Assembly (NCBI RefSeq): GCF_046000175.1 | Contig: NZ_JBEOMB010000100.1 | Coordinates: forward strand, 78,172 to 142,171 | Length of the DNA stretch: 64,000 bases | Source: Rhodoplanes sp046000175 | GTDB lineage: Bacteria > Pseudomonadota > Alphaproteobacteria > Rhizobiales > Xanthobacteraceae | Direction of reading: 5' to 3' | Shown: piece after piece, positions 19,855-27,650 of the stretch | Position numbering within the stretch: the stretch's first letter is position 1 | Layout: every line of letters starts with the position of its first letter | The notes under the pieces: generated by a model | Seen by the model: the letters and a program-made list of their open reading frames with translations, nothing else | What the model was told of the DNA's origin: nothing | Databases searched by the model: none | Translations under genes and position numbers: made by a program

Positions 19855-19876
19855 GCAATTGAAATTAGTTTATTGC
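19855..19876. promoter_or_regulatory. LysR-type operator candidate
   Basis: Dyad GCAAT, 12 bp, ATTGC in an AT-rich island otherwise rare in this GC-rich DNA. It contains a T-N11-A core (T19860 to A19872), the classical LysR binding signature. It lies 17 bp before the lysR ATG, in the 277-bp intergenic region shared with the divergent citMHS gene, which fits autoregulation plus activation of the operon. Confidence 0.55.
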
Positions 19877-19893
19877 TACGATAGGAGCCGATT

Positions 19894-20793
19894 ATGGACA
19901 TCACCCTGCGTCAGATCCGGGCCTTCCTGGCGATCGTGCAGACCCGCAGCTTCACCAAGGCCGCGGCGCTCTTGCATCTGTCGCAGCCGGCCCTCACGGT
20001 GCAGATCAGGAATCTCGAGGCCGCGCTGGGCGTTCGGCTGCTCGACCGATCGAACCGCGCGGTCGAGATCACGCGGGTCGGGCTGGAGCTGATGCCGGTG
20101 CTGCAACGCACCGTGACGGATCTGGACGGGGCGCTCCTCGACATCCGCGAGATCGGCGCCGGCCGCCGCGGCACGGTGCGCATCGCCGCGCTGCCGAGCT
20201 TCGCGGCGTCGCTGCTGCCGCAGGTGATCCTCGCCTGCCGGCGCGACAATCCGGCGCTCGGCGTGCTGGTCCGCGACGCCATCGCGGCGCATGTCGTGGC
20301 CATGGTGCGCAGCGAGGAGGTCGATCTCGGCCTCACCGGCGGCGCCGTCGCCGACGCCGAGCTCGACGTGCTGCATCACACCACCGACCAGCTCTGCCTC
20401 GTCTATCCAGCCGACCATCCGATCGGGCGGAAACGCCGCATCGGCGTTCAGGATCTCGTCGATCTGCCGCTGATCCTGACCAATCCCGGCACCAGCCTGC
20501 GCGACGTGATCGACGCCGCGCTGCTCGGCATCGGCCGCACGCCGACGCTCGCCTGCGAGGTCACCTACATGATGTCGGCCGTCGCCATGGTGCGGGCCGG
20601 GCTCGGCGTCACGGTGCTGCCGCGCTCGGCCCGCGAGGTGCGGGTCGAGCAGACGCTGCGCTCCAAGGCGATCGACGATCCGGCCTTCGTGCGCCCGGTG
20701 GCGCTGGTGAAGAAGAAGGGCCGCACCCTGCCGCCCGCCTCCGCCGCCTTCCTCGACGCGTGCATCGCTGCCATGCAGAAGATGGAGGGGTGA
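19894..20793 (+). CDS. LysR family transcriptional regulator
   Basis: LysR-type regulator, 299 aa. The winged helix-turn-helix is at residues 1-60 (LRQIRAFLAIVQTRSFTKAA, then LHLSQPALTVQIRNLEAALG). The periplasmic-binding-like effector domain runs from about 90 to 295. AGGAG lies 8 bases before the ATG. It is divergent from the CitMHS-AtuA operon, the usual position of a LysR regulator relative to its target. The effector is probably the transported carboxylate or a derivative (inference). Confidence 0.93.
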   Translation: MDITLRQIRAFLAIVQTRSFTKAAALLHLSQPALTVQIRNLEAALGVRLLDRSNRAVEITRVGLELMPVLQRTVTDLDGALLDIREIGAGRRGTVRIAALPSFAASLLPQVILACRRDNPALGVLVRDAIAAHVVAMVRSEEVDLGLTGGAVADAELDVLHHTTDQLCLVYPADHPIGRKRRIGVQDLVDLPLILTNPGTSLRDVIDAALLGIGRTPTLACEVTYMMSAVAMVRAGLGVTVLPRSAREVRVEQTLRSKAIDDPAFVRPVALVKKKGRTLPPASAAFLDACIAAMQKMEG

Positions 20794-20830
20794 GGCAGAG
20801 CCTGCCGCAACATTCCGGCTTCCGGAGCCT

Positions 20831-20975
20831 CGTGTCCCGGACGCGGTGCAGCGCACCGCGAGCCGGGACCCAGCGCGATCAGGTGATGTGATTGTCGTGC
20901 GGATCGTCGCGTGGCCCTGGGTCCCGGCTCTGCGGCGCATCAGGCCTGCGGCCTGACGCGCCTTGTCCGGGACAT
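20831..20975. repeat. Palindromic repeat pair, family A, locus 4
   Basis: Unit 20831-20873 (CGTGTCCCGGACGCGG to CCGGGACCCAGCG) and inverted unit 20913-20975 (GGCCCTGGGTCCCGG to GTCCGGGACATG) with a 39-bp spacer. It lies between the convergent lysR and CNNM/CBS genes. Confidence 0.85.
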
Positions 20976-20997
20976 GCAGTCGGAGCCGAGCGTCGCC

Positions 20998-22290
20998 TCA
21001 CCCCGCCGCGGGCGGCGTGAACAGGAGCTTGTCGACGCGGCGGCCGTCCATGTCGATCACCTCGACGCGCCAGTCGCCGACCGCGAAGGTGTCGCCCTCG
21101 GCGGGGATGCGGGCGAGGCGCTCGAGCGCCAGGCCGGCGGCGGTGTGGTACTCGCCCTCCGGCTCCGGCAGCCCGAACTTCGAGGCGAGCTCGTCGATCG
21201 GCACCCGGCCGTCCACCAGGAAGCTGCCGTCGGGCCGCGCCGTGATCTCCTCGGCCAGTGCCTCGTGCTCCTCCGGCAGGTCGCCGGCGATCGCCGAGAG
21301 GATGTCGTGCAGCGTCACGAGCCCGAGGAAGTCGCCGTACTCGTCGACCACGAAGGCGACGTGGACCGGCACCTTGCGGAACATCTCCAGCATGCGCAGC
21401 ACGCTCACGTTCTCGGGCACGTAGACGGGCTCGCGCAGATGCGCCTCGACCTGCAGGCCCTTGCCGGCGATCAGATCGTCGACCAGGTCCTTCTTCTGCA
21501 CGACGCCGAGCGGCCTGCCGAGATCGCCGGCGCGGGCGACGACGAGGCGGGAGTAGGGGCATTCGGCGACCTCGCGCGCCACCACGTCGGGCGGATCGTC
21601 GAGATCGATCCAGTAGACGTCGGGGCGCGGCGTCATCTCGGCGGCGACCGGTCGGTCGGCGAGCGCCAGCACGCCGTGGATCATCTGCTGCTCGACGATG
21701 TCGATCACGCCCGCCTCGGTGCCCTCGGCGATGGCGAATCGCACCTCCTCCTCGGTCACCGACGCGCCACCCCGCGCCGGCACGCCGAGCAGGCGCAGGA
21801 GACCGGCCGAGGAGCGTTCGAGGATCCACACGAACGGGCGGAACACGCTCGACAGAATCACCAGCGGGCGCGCCATCCGCGATGCGATGAGCTCGGGGGC
21901 CGAGAGCGCGACCTGCTTGGGCACCAGCTCGCCGAGCACGACCGAGAGCGACGTGATGGCGACGACGACCAGCACGACGGCGAGCTGGTTGCCGTAGGGT
22001 GCGACAAAGGGAAGCTCGTCGAGCACCGGACCGAGCCGCTGGCCGAGCGTGGCACCGCCGAAGGCGCCGGACAGAATCCCGATCAGCGTGATGCCGACCT
22101 GCACGGCGGAGAGGAGGCGGCCCGGATCGTCGGCCAGCGCCAGCGCCTGCGCGGCGCCGGGGCGCCCCTCGTCGGCCATCTGCTGCAGGCGAATCCGCCG
22201 CGACGACACCACGGCGAGCTCCGCCATGGCGAAGAAGCCGTTCAGCCCGAACAGCACGAGCAGAACGGCGATTTCGAGAAATACGTCCAT
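20998..22290 (-). CDS. CNNM/CorC-type CBS domain membrane protein
   Basis: 430-aa member of the so-called hemolysin family. The N-terminal DUF21 (CNNM) membrane domain has four hydrophobic segments (about 1-190). A CBS pair follows (about 210-335), with VVDEYGDFLGLVTLHDIL in the second CBS. The C-terminal CorC/HlyC transporter-associated domain ends the protein (about 345-425, VGDWRVEVIDMDGRRVDKL). Relatives export Mg2+ or protect against Mg2+ and Co2+ stress. The hemolysin name is historical and no cytolysin function should be inferred. Confidence 0.9.
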   Translation of the reverse strand: MDVFLEIAVLLVLFGLNGFFAMAELAVVSSRRIRLQQMADEGRPGAAQALALADDPGRLLSAVQVGITLIGILSGAFGGATLGQRLGPVLDELPFVAPYGNQLAVVLVVVAITSLSVVLGELVPKQVALSAPELIASRMARPLVILSSVFRPFVWILERSSAGLLRLLGVPARGGASVTEEEVRFAIAEGTEAGVIDIVEQQMIHGVLALADRPVAAEMTPRPDVYWIDLDDPPDVVAREVAECPYSRLVVARAGDLGRPLGVVQKKDLVDDLIAGKGLQVEAHLREPVYVPENVSVLRMLEMFRKVPVHVAFVVDEYGDFLGLVTLHDILSAIAGDLPEEHEALAEEITARPDGSFLVDGRVPIDELASKFGLPEPEGEYHTAAGLALERLARIPAEGDTFAVGDWRVEVIDMDGRRVDKLLFTPPAAG

Positions 22291-22511
22291 GTCCTTAAGT
22301 TAGAGCCCCGATGGCCGAAAGGGAACGGCCGGAGTTAGGTGTCCGGTGCGCGGCGCCCGAGTTCCATCGCGTTCCGTTCGAGTCCCGCCCCGTACCGCGC
22401 CGCTCGCGTCCCCGAAGACTACCCGGTCCACCGCCGAAGTTCCACGACCGACGTCGGACCACAACCGAGTCCCGAGACGACCCGCCCGAGACGACACGCG
22501 CAATACACCGC

Positions 22512-22556
22512 CCAAGACATCAACGTCCAAGACATCAACGCCCAAGACAAGCAACA
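22512..22556. repeat. Three tandem 15-bp repeats upstream of the aminotransferase
   Basis: CCAAGACATCAACGT, CCAAGACATCAACGC and CCAAGACAAGCAACA follow each other exactly. A looser CCGAGACGAC repeat lies before them. The stretch is A/C-rich and nearly free of structure, 26 bp before the start codon. The rest of the gap 22291-22582 shows no gene. Confidence 0.75.
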
Positions 22557-22582
22557 CCCATAACAAATCACAGGAGACCAGG

Positions 22583-23764
22583 ATGCTCGAGACCGTGGCG
22601 AGCTTCGATCGTATCGGCGAGGAGAACGCCTTCGCGGTGCTGGCCCGCGCCACCGAGCTCGCGTCGAAAGGCCGCGATATCGTCAATCTCGGCATCGGCC
22701 AGCCGGACTTCCGCACGCCGGACCACATCGTCGAGGCGGCCGTGAAGGCGCTGCGCGACGGTGCCCACGGCTACACGCCGGCGGTCGGCATCCTGCCACT
22801 GCGCGAGGCGGTGGCGGCGGATCTGAACGCCCGCTACGGCGTCTCGGTGTCGCCCGCCGAGGTGATGATCATGCCGGGCGGCAAGCCCACCATGTTCATG
22901 TCGATCCTGATGTTCGGCGAGCCCGGCATCGACATCCTGTATCCGGATCCGGGCTTCCCGATCTATCGTTCGATGATCGAGTTCACGGGCGCGCGGCCGA
23001 TCCCGGTGCCGATTCGCGAAGAGAACGGCTTCGGCTTCTCGGCCGAGGAGACGCTGTCGCTGATCACGCCACGCACGCGGCTCTTGATTCTCAACTCGCC
23101 CGCCAACCCGACCGGCGGCGTCACGCCCAAGGCCGAGATCGACAAGCTGGTCGCCGGCCTCGCCAAGTGGCCGAAGGTCGCCGTGATGTCGGACGAGATC
23201 TACGACCACATGGTCTACGACGGCGAGAAGCACGTCTGCCTGCTGTCGTATCCGGAGATCCGCGACCGCCTGATCCTGCTCAACGGCTGGTCGAAGACCT
23301 ACGCCATGACGGGCTGGCGACTCGGCTATGCGATCTGGCCGGGCAAGCTCTACGACAACGCGCGCAAGCTCGCCGTCAACCTGCACTCCTGCGTCAACGC
23401 GGCGGCGCAATATGCCGGGCTCGCGGCGCTCACCGGCCCGCAGGACGCGGCCGAGGCGATGGTCGCCGAGTTCGACCGCCGGAGGAAGGTGGTGGTGGAA
23501 GGCCTCAACCGGCTGCCGGGCGTCAGCTGCGCGACTCCGAAGGGCGCCTTCTACGCGTTCCCCAACATCAAGGCGACGGGCTGGAAGGCGAAGCCGCTCG
23601 CCGCGGCGCTGCTCGACGACGCCGGCGTCGCGGTCATCGGCGGCCCCGACTTCGGCGTGCTCGGCGAGGGCTACATCCGCCTCTCCTACGCCAACTCCAC
23701 CGAGAACATCCTTCGCGCGCTGGAGCGAATGGGCACGTTCCTGGCCGACCGCAAGGCGGCGTAG
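22583..23764 (+). CDS. PLP-dependent aminotransferase, class I/II
   Basis: Fold type I aspartate/aromatic aminotransferase-like enzyme, 393 aa. Seen are IGQPDFRTPDHI near the start, NSPANPTGG near 172, SDEIYDHMVYDG near 204 and the PLP lysine in GWSKTYAMTGWRLGY near 238. FGVLGEGYIRLSYA at the C-terminus contains the substrate carboxylate-binding Arg. The ATG at 22583 follows CAGGAGACCAGG. The upstream frame (from 22346) reads through low-complexity repeats and is not coding. The substrate is not decided by sequence. Confidence 0.92.
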   Translation: MLETVASFDRIGEENAFAVLARATELASKGRDIVNLGIGQPDFRTPDHIVEAAVKALRDGAHGYTPAVGILPLREAVAADLNARYGVSVSPAEVMIMPGGKPTMFMSILMFGEPGIDILYPDPGFPIYRSMIEFTGARPIPVPIREENGFGFSAEETLSLITPRTRLLILNSPANPTGGVTPKAEIDKLVAGLAKWPKVAVMSDEIYDHMVYDGEKHVCLLSYPEIRDRLILLNGWSKTYAMTGWRLGYAIWPGKLYDNARKLAVNLHSCVNAAAQYAGLAALTGPQDAAEAMVAEFDRRRKVVVEGLNRLPGVSCATPKGAFYAFPNIKATGWKAKPLAAALLDDAGVAVIGGPDFGVLGEGYIRLSYANSTENILRALERMGTFLADRKAA

Positions 23765-23796
23765 GGACGGCACCGCGGCCGCTGTGCCGTGCGGCC

Positions 23797-23972
23797 ACCC
23801 CCCTCCCCATCCCTCCCCCACAAGGGGGAGGGAGCCGGTTGGGGCTCCGGCCATTCGACACAATGGCGCCAAGTCCTTCAGACGTTCGGACAGAGGCCTC
23901 TTCAAACCACGGCGCCTCGCCTCCAGCGTTCCCTCCCCCCTTGTGGGGGAGGGACAAGGAGGGGGGTGAGCC
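23797..23972. repeat. Palindromic repeats, family E, locus 1
   Basis: Two opposite units built on CCCTCCCCCTTGTGGGGGAGGG followed by an ACAAGGAGGGGGGTGAG-type tail, at about 23797-23834 and 23930-23972. They fill the convergent gap between the aminotransferase and sugar kinase genes, which has no gene. Confidence 0.8.
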
Positions 23973-23999
23973 TCGTCCGCAGGCGTCTCCGTCAGAACC

Positions 24000-24980
24000 T
24001 CAATGCACCGCGCCCTCGGTGCGCGGCATGATGGCGCCGCGGTGGCGGATCACCTTCGCGGCGAGGCGGTGGGCCTCGCCGGCCGCCTCGGCCGGCGGCT
24101 GGCCGGCGAGGCGGGCCGCCAGATAGCCGGCGTTGAAGCCGTCGCCGGCCGCCGTGGTGTCGACCGGCACCACCACCTCGGGCACCGGCACGTGCGAGTG
24201 GAACTGCTGCGCGTGGTGCTGCTCGGCCTGCGAGCCGGAGGCCTGCGCCGCCGCCGGGCTCGCCGCCGCGACGAGCGCGCCCTTGGCGCCGTTCTTCACC
24301 ACGATCTCCTTGATGCCGAAGGCCTGCATCCGCTCGATCGTCGCCTCGGGGCTCGGATCACCCCACAGCAGCGCTTCGTCCGCGAAGGTCGGCAGGGCGA
24401 TGTCGACACGCTTGAGCGCCTCCATGTAGACGGCGCGGGTGCGCCCCGCGTCGCCGGTCCAGCCGCGCGGCCGGAAATTGCCGTCGAACGCCACCTTGGC
24501 GCCCTGCTGGCGGGCCAGCTCGACCACCGCGAGGAAGCGGCCGATGCCTTCGTTGGTGTAGGTCGACAGCGTGATCCCGGAGAAATAGACGACGCGGGCG
24601 CCGAGGAGCCCTTCGGCGACCCGGCCCCAGTCCGGCAGCTCGAACAGGCGGCCGGCCGGCGCGCCGTCGCGCCAGGCGCTGAACACCGGCGTGCCGTCGC
24701 GCCCCGTGTCGGCCAGATAGAGGCCGGGCAGCCGGCCCGGAACGCGCAGAACCAGGTCGCCGCCGACGCCCTCGGCGGCGGCGAGCGCCATGATCTGGTC
24801 GGAATAGACGTCGTCGCCGAGCGCCGTCGCATGCGCCACCGGCACGCCGGCGCGCGCCAGATAGATGGCAGTCGAGAACACGTCACCGCCGCAGGAGAGC
24901 GCGAAGCGCCCGTCCGCACCGCGCGCCAGCTCGATCATGACCTCGCCGACCGTGACGACGCGGGTGCGGTTCTGGCTCAT
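24000..24980 (-). CDS. PfkB family sugar kinase (2-keto-3-deoxygluconate kinase-like)
   Basis: Ribokinase/PfkB-fold carbohydrate kinase of 326 aa. The N-terminal VGEVMIELA and CGGDVFSTAIYLARAG match KDG kinases, and the anion hole and catalytic Asp are in VDTTAAGDGFNAGYLA near residue 277. A His/Gln/Ala-rich insertion (about 245-262) is unusual for the family. If it is KdgK it phosphorylates 2-keto-3-deoxygluconate in the Entner-Doudoroff pathway. No other uronate or gluconate gene is adjacent. It starts 8 bp after an acyl-CoA dehydrogenase gene and is probably co-transcribed with it. Confidence 0.85.
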   Translation of the reverse strand: MSQNRTRVVTVGEVMIELARGADGRFALSCGGDVFSTAIYLARAGVPVAHATALGDDVYSDQIMALAAAEGVGGDLVLRVPGRLPGLYLADTGRDGTPVFSAWRDGAPAGRLFELPDWGRVAEGLLGARVVYFSGITLSTYTNEGIGRFLAVVELARQQGAKVAFDGNFRPRGWTGDAGRTRAVYMEALKRVDIALPTFADEALLWGDPSPEATIERMQAFGIKEIVVKNGAKGALVAAASPAAAQASGSQAEQHHAQQFHSHVPVPEVVVPVDTTAAGDGFNAGYLAARLAGQPPAEAAGEAHRLAAKVIRHRGAIMPRTEGAVH

Positions 24981-24988
24981 CGCGACAC

Positions 24989-26224
24989 TCAGCTTTCCGG
25001 GCCGGCGTAACGCCCGGCCGTATGGGGGAACAGCGCCTTGACGATCTTCAGCTTCGAGATGTCCACCGTAGCGTCCATATGCAGAAAGATCGAGGCGTCG
25101 CGGAACAGTTTCTCGACGCCGAAGTCGAGCATCACCCCGTTGCCGCCGTGCAGCTCGAGCGCGTGCTGGGCGACCTTGAAGATCTCCTCCGAGGCGTAGA
25201 CCTTCGCCATGTTGCACAGCGCGTCGGCGTCCGGATCCTTCTCGTCGACGGCGCGCGCCGCGCGGTCGAGCAGCGCCCGCACCGCCTCGAGCCGCGTCGC
25301 CATGTCGGCGAGCCGCAGCGCCACCGCCTGGTGCTTGATGAGAATGCGGCCGCCCTGCACGTAATTCTGCACGTAGTCGGCCGTCACCTCGAAGGCCCGC
25401 ATGCCGACGCCGAGATTCTTGGCCGCCTGGATGATCTTGCCGGGCCTGAAATAGATGCCGGCGCGACCGAGCGAGTCGTTCTCGACGAGCAGATGGTCGT
25501 CGGGCACGAACATGTCCTCGAACACCAGCTCGCCGTTGTTCATGAAGCGGCAGCCCATGGTCTCGTTGCAGCGGGCGACCGTGAGCCCCGGCGTCTCGCG
25601 CGGCACCAGGAAGCTCGACGTGCCCTGGAGCATGCCGACCGCCGGGTTGGTGTTGGCGTAGACGACGTACAGCCCCGCATCGTAGCCGTTCGAGATGAAC
25701 TGCTTGCGGCCGTTGATCACCCACCCGCCGCTTTTTCGCACGGCTCTGGTCTGCATGGCGGCCTCGGGGACGTTGTAGGGCAGCCAGCGGTCGGAGGCGC
25801 CGCGCGGCTCGGTGAGGCAGTGGGCGAGCAGGAACTGCGGGTCCTCCAGCAGACGGCCGAACCATTTCTTCTGCAGGTGCTCGGGCGCCACATGGCGCAG
25901 CAGCACGGCGACCTTCCAGTTCTGCACCAGCTTGTCGGCCAGCCCCGAATCGCCGCGCGCGATCTCCTCGGCGATCAGCGCGAAGGTGCCGACCTCGGTC
26001 GCCGGGTCGAGCTCGATGCCGCCGAACGCCTCCGGCACGCCGAGCGTGCGGATGCCGACCCGCTCGGCACCTTCGAGAATCTCGGGCGGCAGTCGGCTGT
26101 CCGGCCGCATGTCCCATTCGCGCTGCCATTCGCGGCGGATGAACGGGAGGACGACGTCGTCGACGAAGGCGCGGCAGGAGGCGCGCATCAGGCGCTGCTC
26201 CTCCGAGAGGCGGGAGTCGGGCAT
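24989..26224 (-). CDS. Acyl-CoA dehydrogenase family protein
   Basis: FAD-dependent acyl-CoA dehydrogenase-fold protein, 411 aa. The N-terminal helical domain, the middle beta domain (LAHCLTEPRGASD, WVINGRKQFISNG) and the C-terminal four-helix domain (VAQHALELHGGNGVML near 370) are all present. The segment where most members carry the catalytic Glu (YEGT) reads HMDAT here, so the base may be Asp or lie elsewhere. The acyl substrate is unknown. GAGGA precedes the ATG. The sugar kinase gene follows after 8 bp. Confidence 0.9.
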   Translation of the reverse strand: MPDSRLSEEQRLMRASCRAFVDDVVLPFIRREWQREWDMRPDSRLPPEILEGAERVGIRTLGVPEAFGGIELDPATEVGTFALIAEEIARGDSGLADKLVQNWKVAVLLRHVAPEHLQKKWFGRLLEDPQFLLAHCLTEPRGASDRWLPYNVPEAAMQTRAVRKSGGWVINGRKQFISNGYDAGLYVVYANTNPAVGMLQGTSSFLVPRETPGLTVARCNETMGCRFMNNGELVFEDMFVPDDHLLVENDSLGRAGIYFRPGKIIQAAKNLGVGMRAFEVTADYVQNYVQGGRILIKHQAVALRLADMATRLEAVRALLDRAARAVDEKDPDADALCNMAKVYASEEIFKVAQHALELHGGNGVMLDFGVEKLFRDASIFLHMDATVDISKLKIVKALFPHTAGRYAGPES

Positions 26225-26386
26225 GCTTCCTCGCGGGTCGAGGCCGGGTTTCCCGGCCGGTTGTTATGACAAGCCGAGCATAGAGGGCCGGCGCGGCGGC
26301 CGGAAGCGGCGCGTTCGCGCGGGTGCCGGGGGCGAGACCGACGCTGCGCCCCGCCTGTCCGGGGGCTTGGCTCGCCGCCGAGGCGT

Positions 26387-26400
26387 CCCCTATATAGGGG
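26387..26400. promoter_or_regulatory. 14-bp perfect palindrome before the CobW gene
   Basis: CCCCTATATAGGGG, 16 bp upstream of the CobW ATG. TATATA could be the -10 element and the whole could be an operator. It does not look like the AT-rich Zur box I know from alphaproteobacteria. Its function is not known. Confidence 0.4.
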
Positions 26401-26416
26401 CGGAACGGAGCTCCCC

Positions 26417-27514
26417 ATGACCGACAAAATCCCCGTCACGGTCCTCACCGGCTATCTCGGTGCGGGCAAGACCACCCTCCTCAACCGCATCCTGTCGGAG
26501 CCGCACGGCTACCGGTTCGCCGTCATCGTCAACGAGTTCGGCGAGATCGGCATCGACAACGACCTCGTCGTCTCGGCCGACGAGGAGGTCTTCGAGATGA
26601 ACAACGGCTGCCTGTGCTGCACGGTGCGGGGCGACCTCATCCGGATCATCGAGGGGCTGATGCGACGGCGCGGCAAGTTCGACGCCATCGTGGTGGAGAC
26701 GACGGGGCTCGCCGATCCGGCGCCGGTGGCGCAGACCTTCTTCATGGACGCCGACGTCGGCAAGGCGGCCAAGCTCGACGCCGTGGTCACGGTCGCCGAC
26801 GCCAAGTGGCTGCGCGACCGGCTGAAGGACGCGCCCGAGGCGAAGAACCAGATCGCCTTCGCCGACGTCGTCCTGGTCAACAAGACCGATCTGGTCTCTC
26901 CCGCGGAGCTCCTCGACGTCGAGGCGCATGTGCGCGCCATCAACCCCTACGCCAAGCTCCACCGCACCGAGCGCTGCAGCATCCCGATCGGCGAGGTTCT
27001 GGGCCGCAACGCCTTCGATCTCGACCGGATTCTCGAGATCGAGCCGGCCTTCCTGGAGAAGGGCGACGATCATGATCACGATCATGCGCACGGCCACGCC
27101 CATGATCACGATCATCCCGACGGCTGCGACTGCGGCCACGATCACGGCCACGACCATGATCACCACGATCACGGCCATCAGGCGCACGGCCACGGCGGCC
27201 TGAAGCACTATCACGACGAGCACATCCAGTCGCTGTCGATCAAGACCGCACGGCCGCTCGATCCGGACAAGTTCTTCCCCTGGCTGCAGACCCTGGTCGC
27301 CGAGGAAGGCGCGAAGATCCTGCGCTGCAAGGGCATCCTGGCGTTCAAGGACGATCCCGACCGGTTCGTCTTCCAGGGCGTCCACATGATCCTGGACGGC
27401 GACCACCAGCGCGCCTGGCGCGACGACGAGGCGCGCGAGAGCCGCCTCGTCTTCATCGGCCGCGAGCTGCCCGAAAAGCTGATCCGCGACGGTTTCGAAA
27501 CCTGCTACGCCTGA
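26417..27514 (+). CDS. CobW/COG0523 family GTPase, probable zinc chaperone
   Basis: G3E GTPase of 365 aa. Walker A is GYLGAGKTTLL (residues 12-22), the metal-binding CxCC is GCLCC near 64-68, and NKTD gives guanine specificity. A His/Asp-rich stretch of about 50 residues (about 218-266, with one GCDCGHD) lies between the GTPase and C-terminal CobW domains. Such proteins deliver zinc or another metal to client enzymes (family knowledge). It is followed by a WD40 gene, a pairing recalled from other alphaproteobacteria. No cobalamin gene is nearby, so a role in cobalamin synthesis is unlikely. Confidence 0.92.
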   Translation: MTDKIPVTVLTGYLGAGKTTLLNRILSEPHGYRFAVIVNEFGEIGIDNDLVVSADEEVFEMNNGCLCCTVRGDLIRIIEGLMRRRGKFDAIVVETTGLADPAPVAQTFFMDADVGKAAKLDAVVTVADAKWLRDRLKDAPEAKNQIAFADVVLVNKTDLVSPAELLDVEAHVRAINPYAKLHRTERCSIPIGEVLGRNAFDLDRILEIEPAFLEKGDDHDHDHAHGHAHDHDHPDGCDCGHDHGHDHDHHDHGHQAHGHGGLKHYHDEHIQSLSIKTARPLDPDKFFPWLQTLVAEEGAKILRCKGILAFKDDPDRFVFQGVHMILDGDHQRAWRDDEARESRLVFIGRELPEKLIRDGFETCYA

Positions 27515-27546
27515 GGCCATGCCGTGACGTCGAGCCCCTCCGGACC

Positions 27547-27623
27547 GCTCGTCCCCGCGAAGGCGGGGACCCGGGGGCGACACGGCACGACGCCTGGATG
27601 CCCGCCTTCGCGGGCATGAGCGG
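27547..27623. repeat. Palindromic repeat pair, family C, locus 1
   Basis: Unit CTCGTCCCCGCGAAGGCGGG and the opposite unit CCTGGATGCCCGCCTTCGCG, each a hairpin around CGCGAAGGCG, lie between the CobW and WD40 genes. A similar pair is found at 35426-35517. Confidence 0.85.
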
Positions 27624-27650
27624 AGTTCGGGGCGCTGCCCGGAGTTTCTC

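Noticed and set aside
20998..22290. Hemolysin
   Set aside because: The name is historical; DUF21, CBS and CorC domains indicate a cation-related membrane protein.
22346..22582. In-frame N-terminal extension of the aminotransferase
   Set aside because: It is low-complexity repeat sequence without family similarity, and a good ribosome site precedes 22583.
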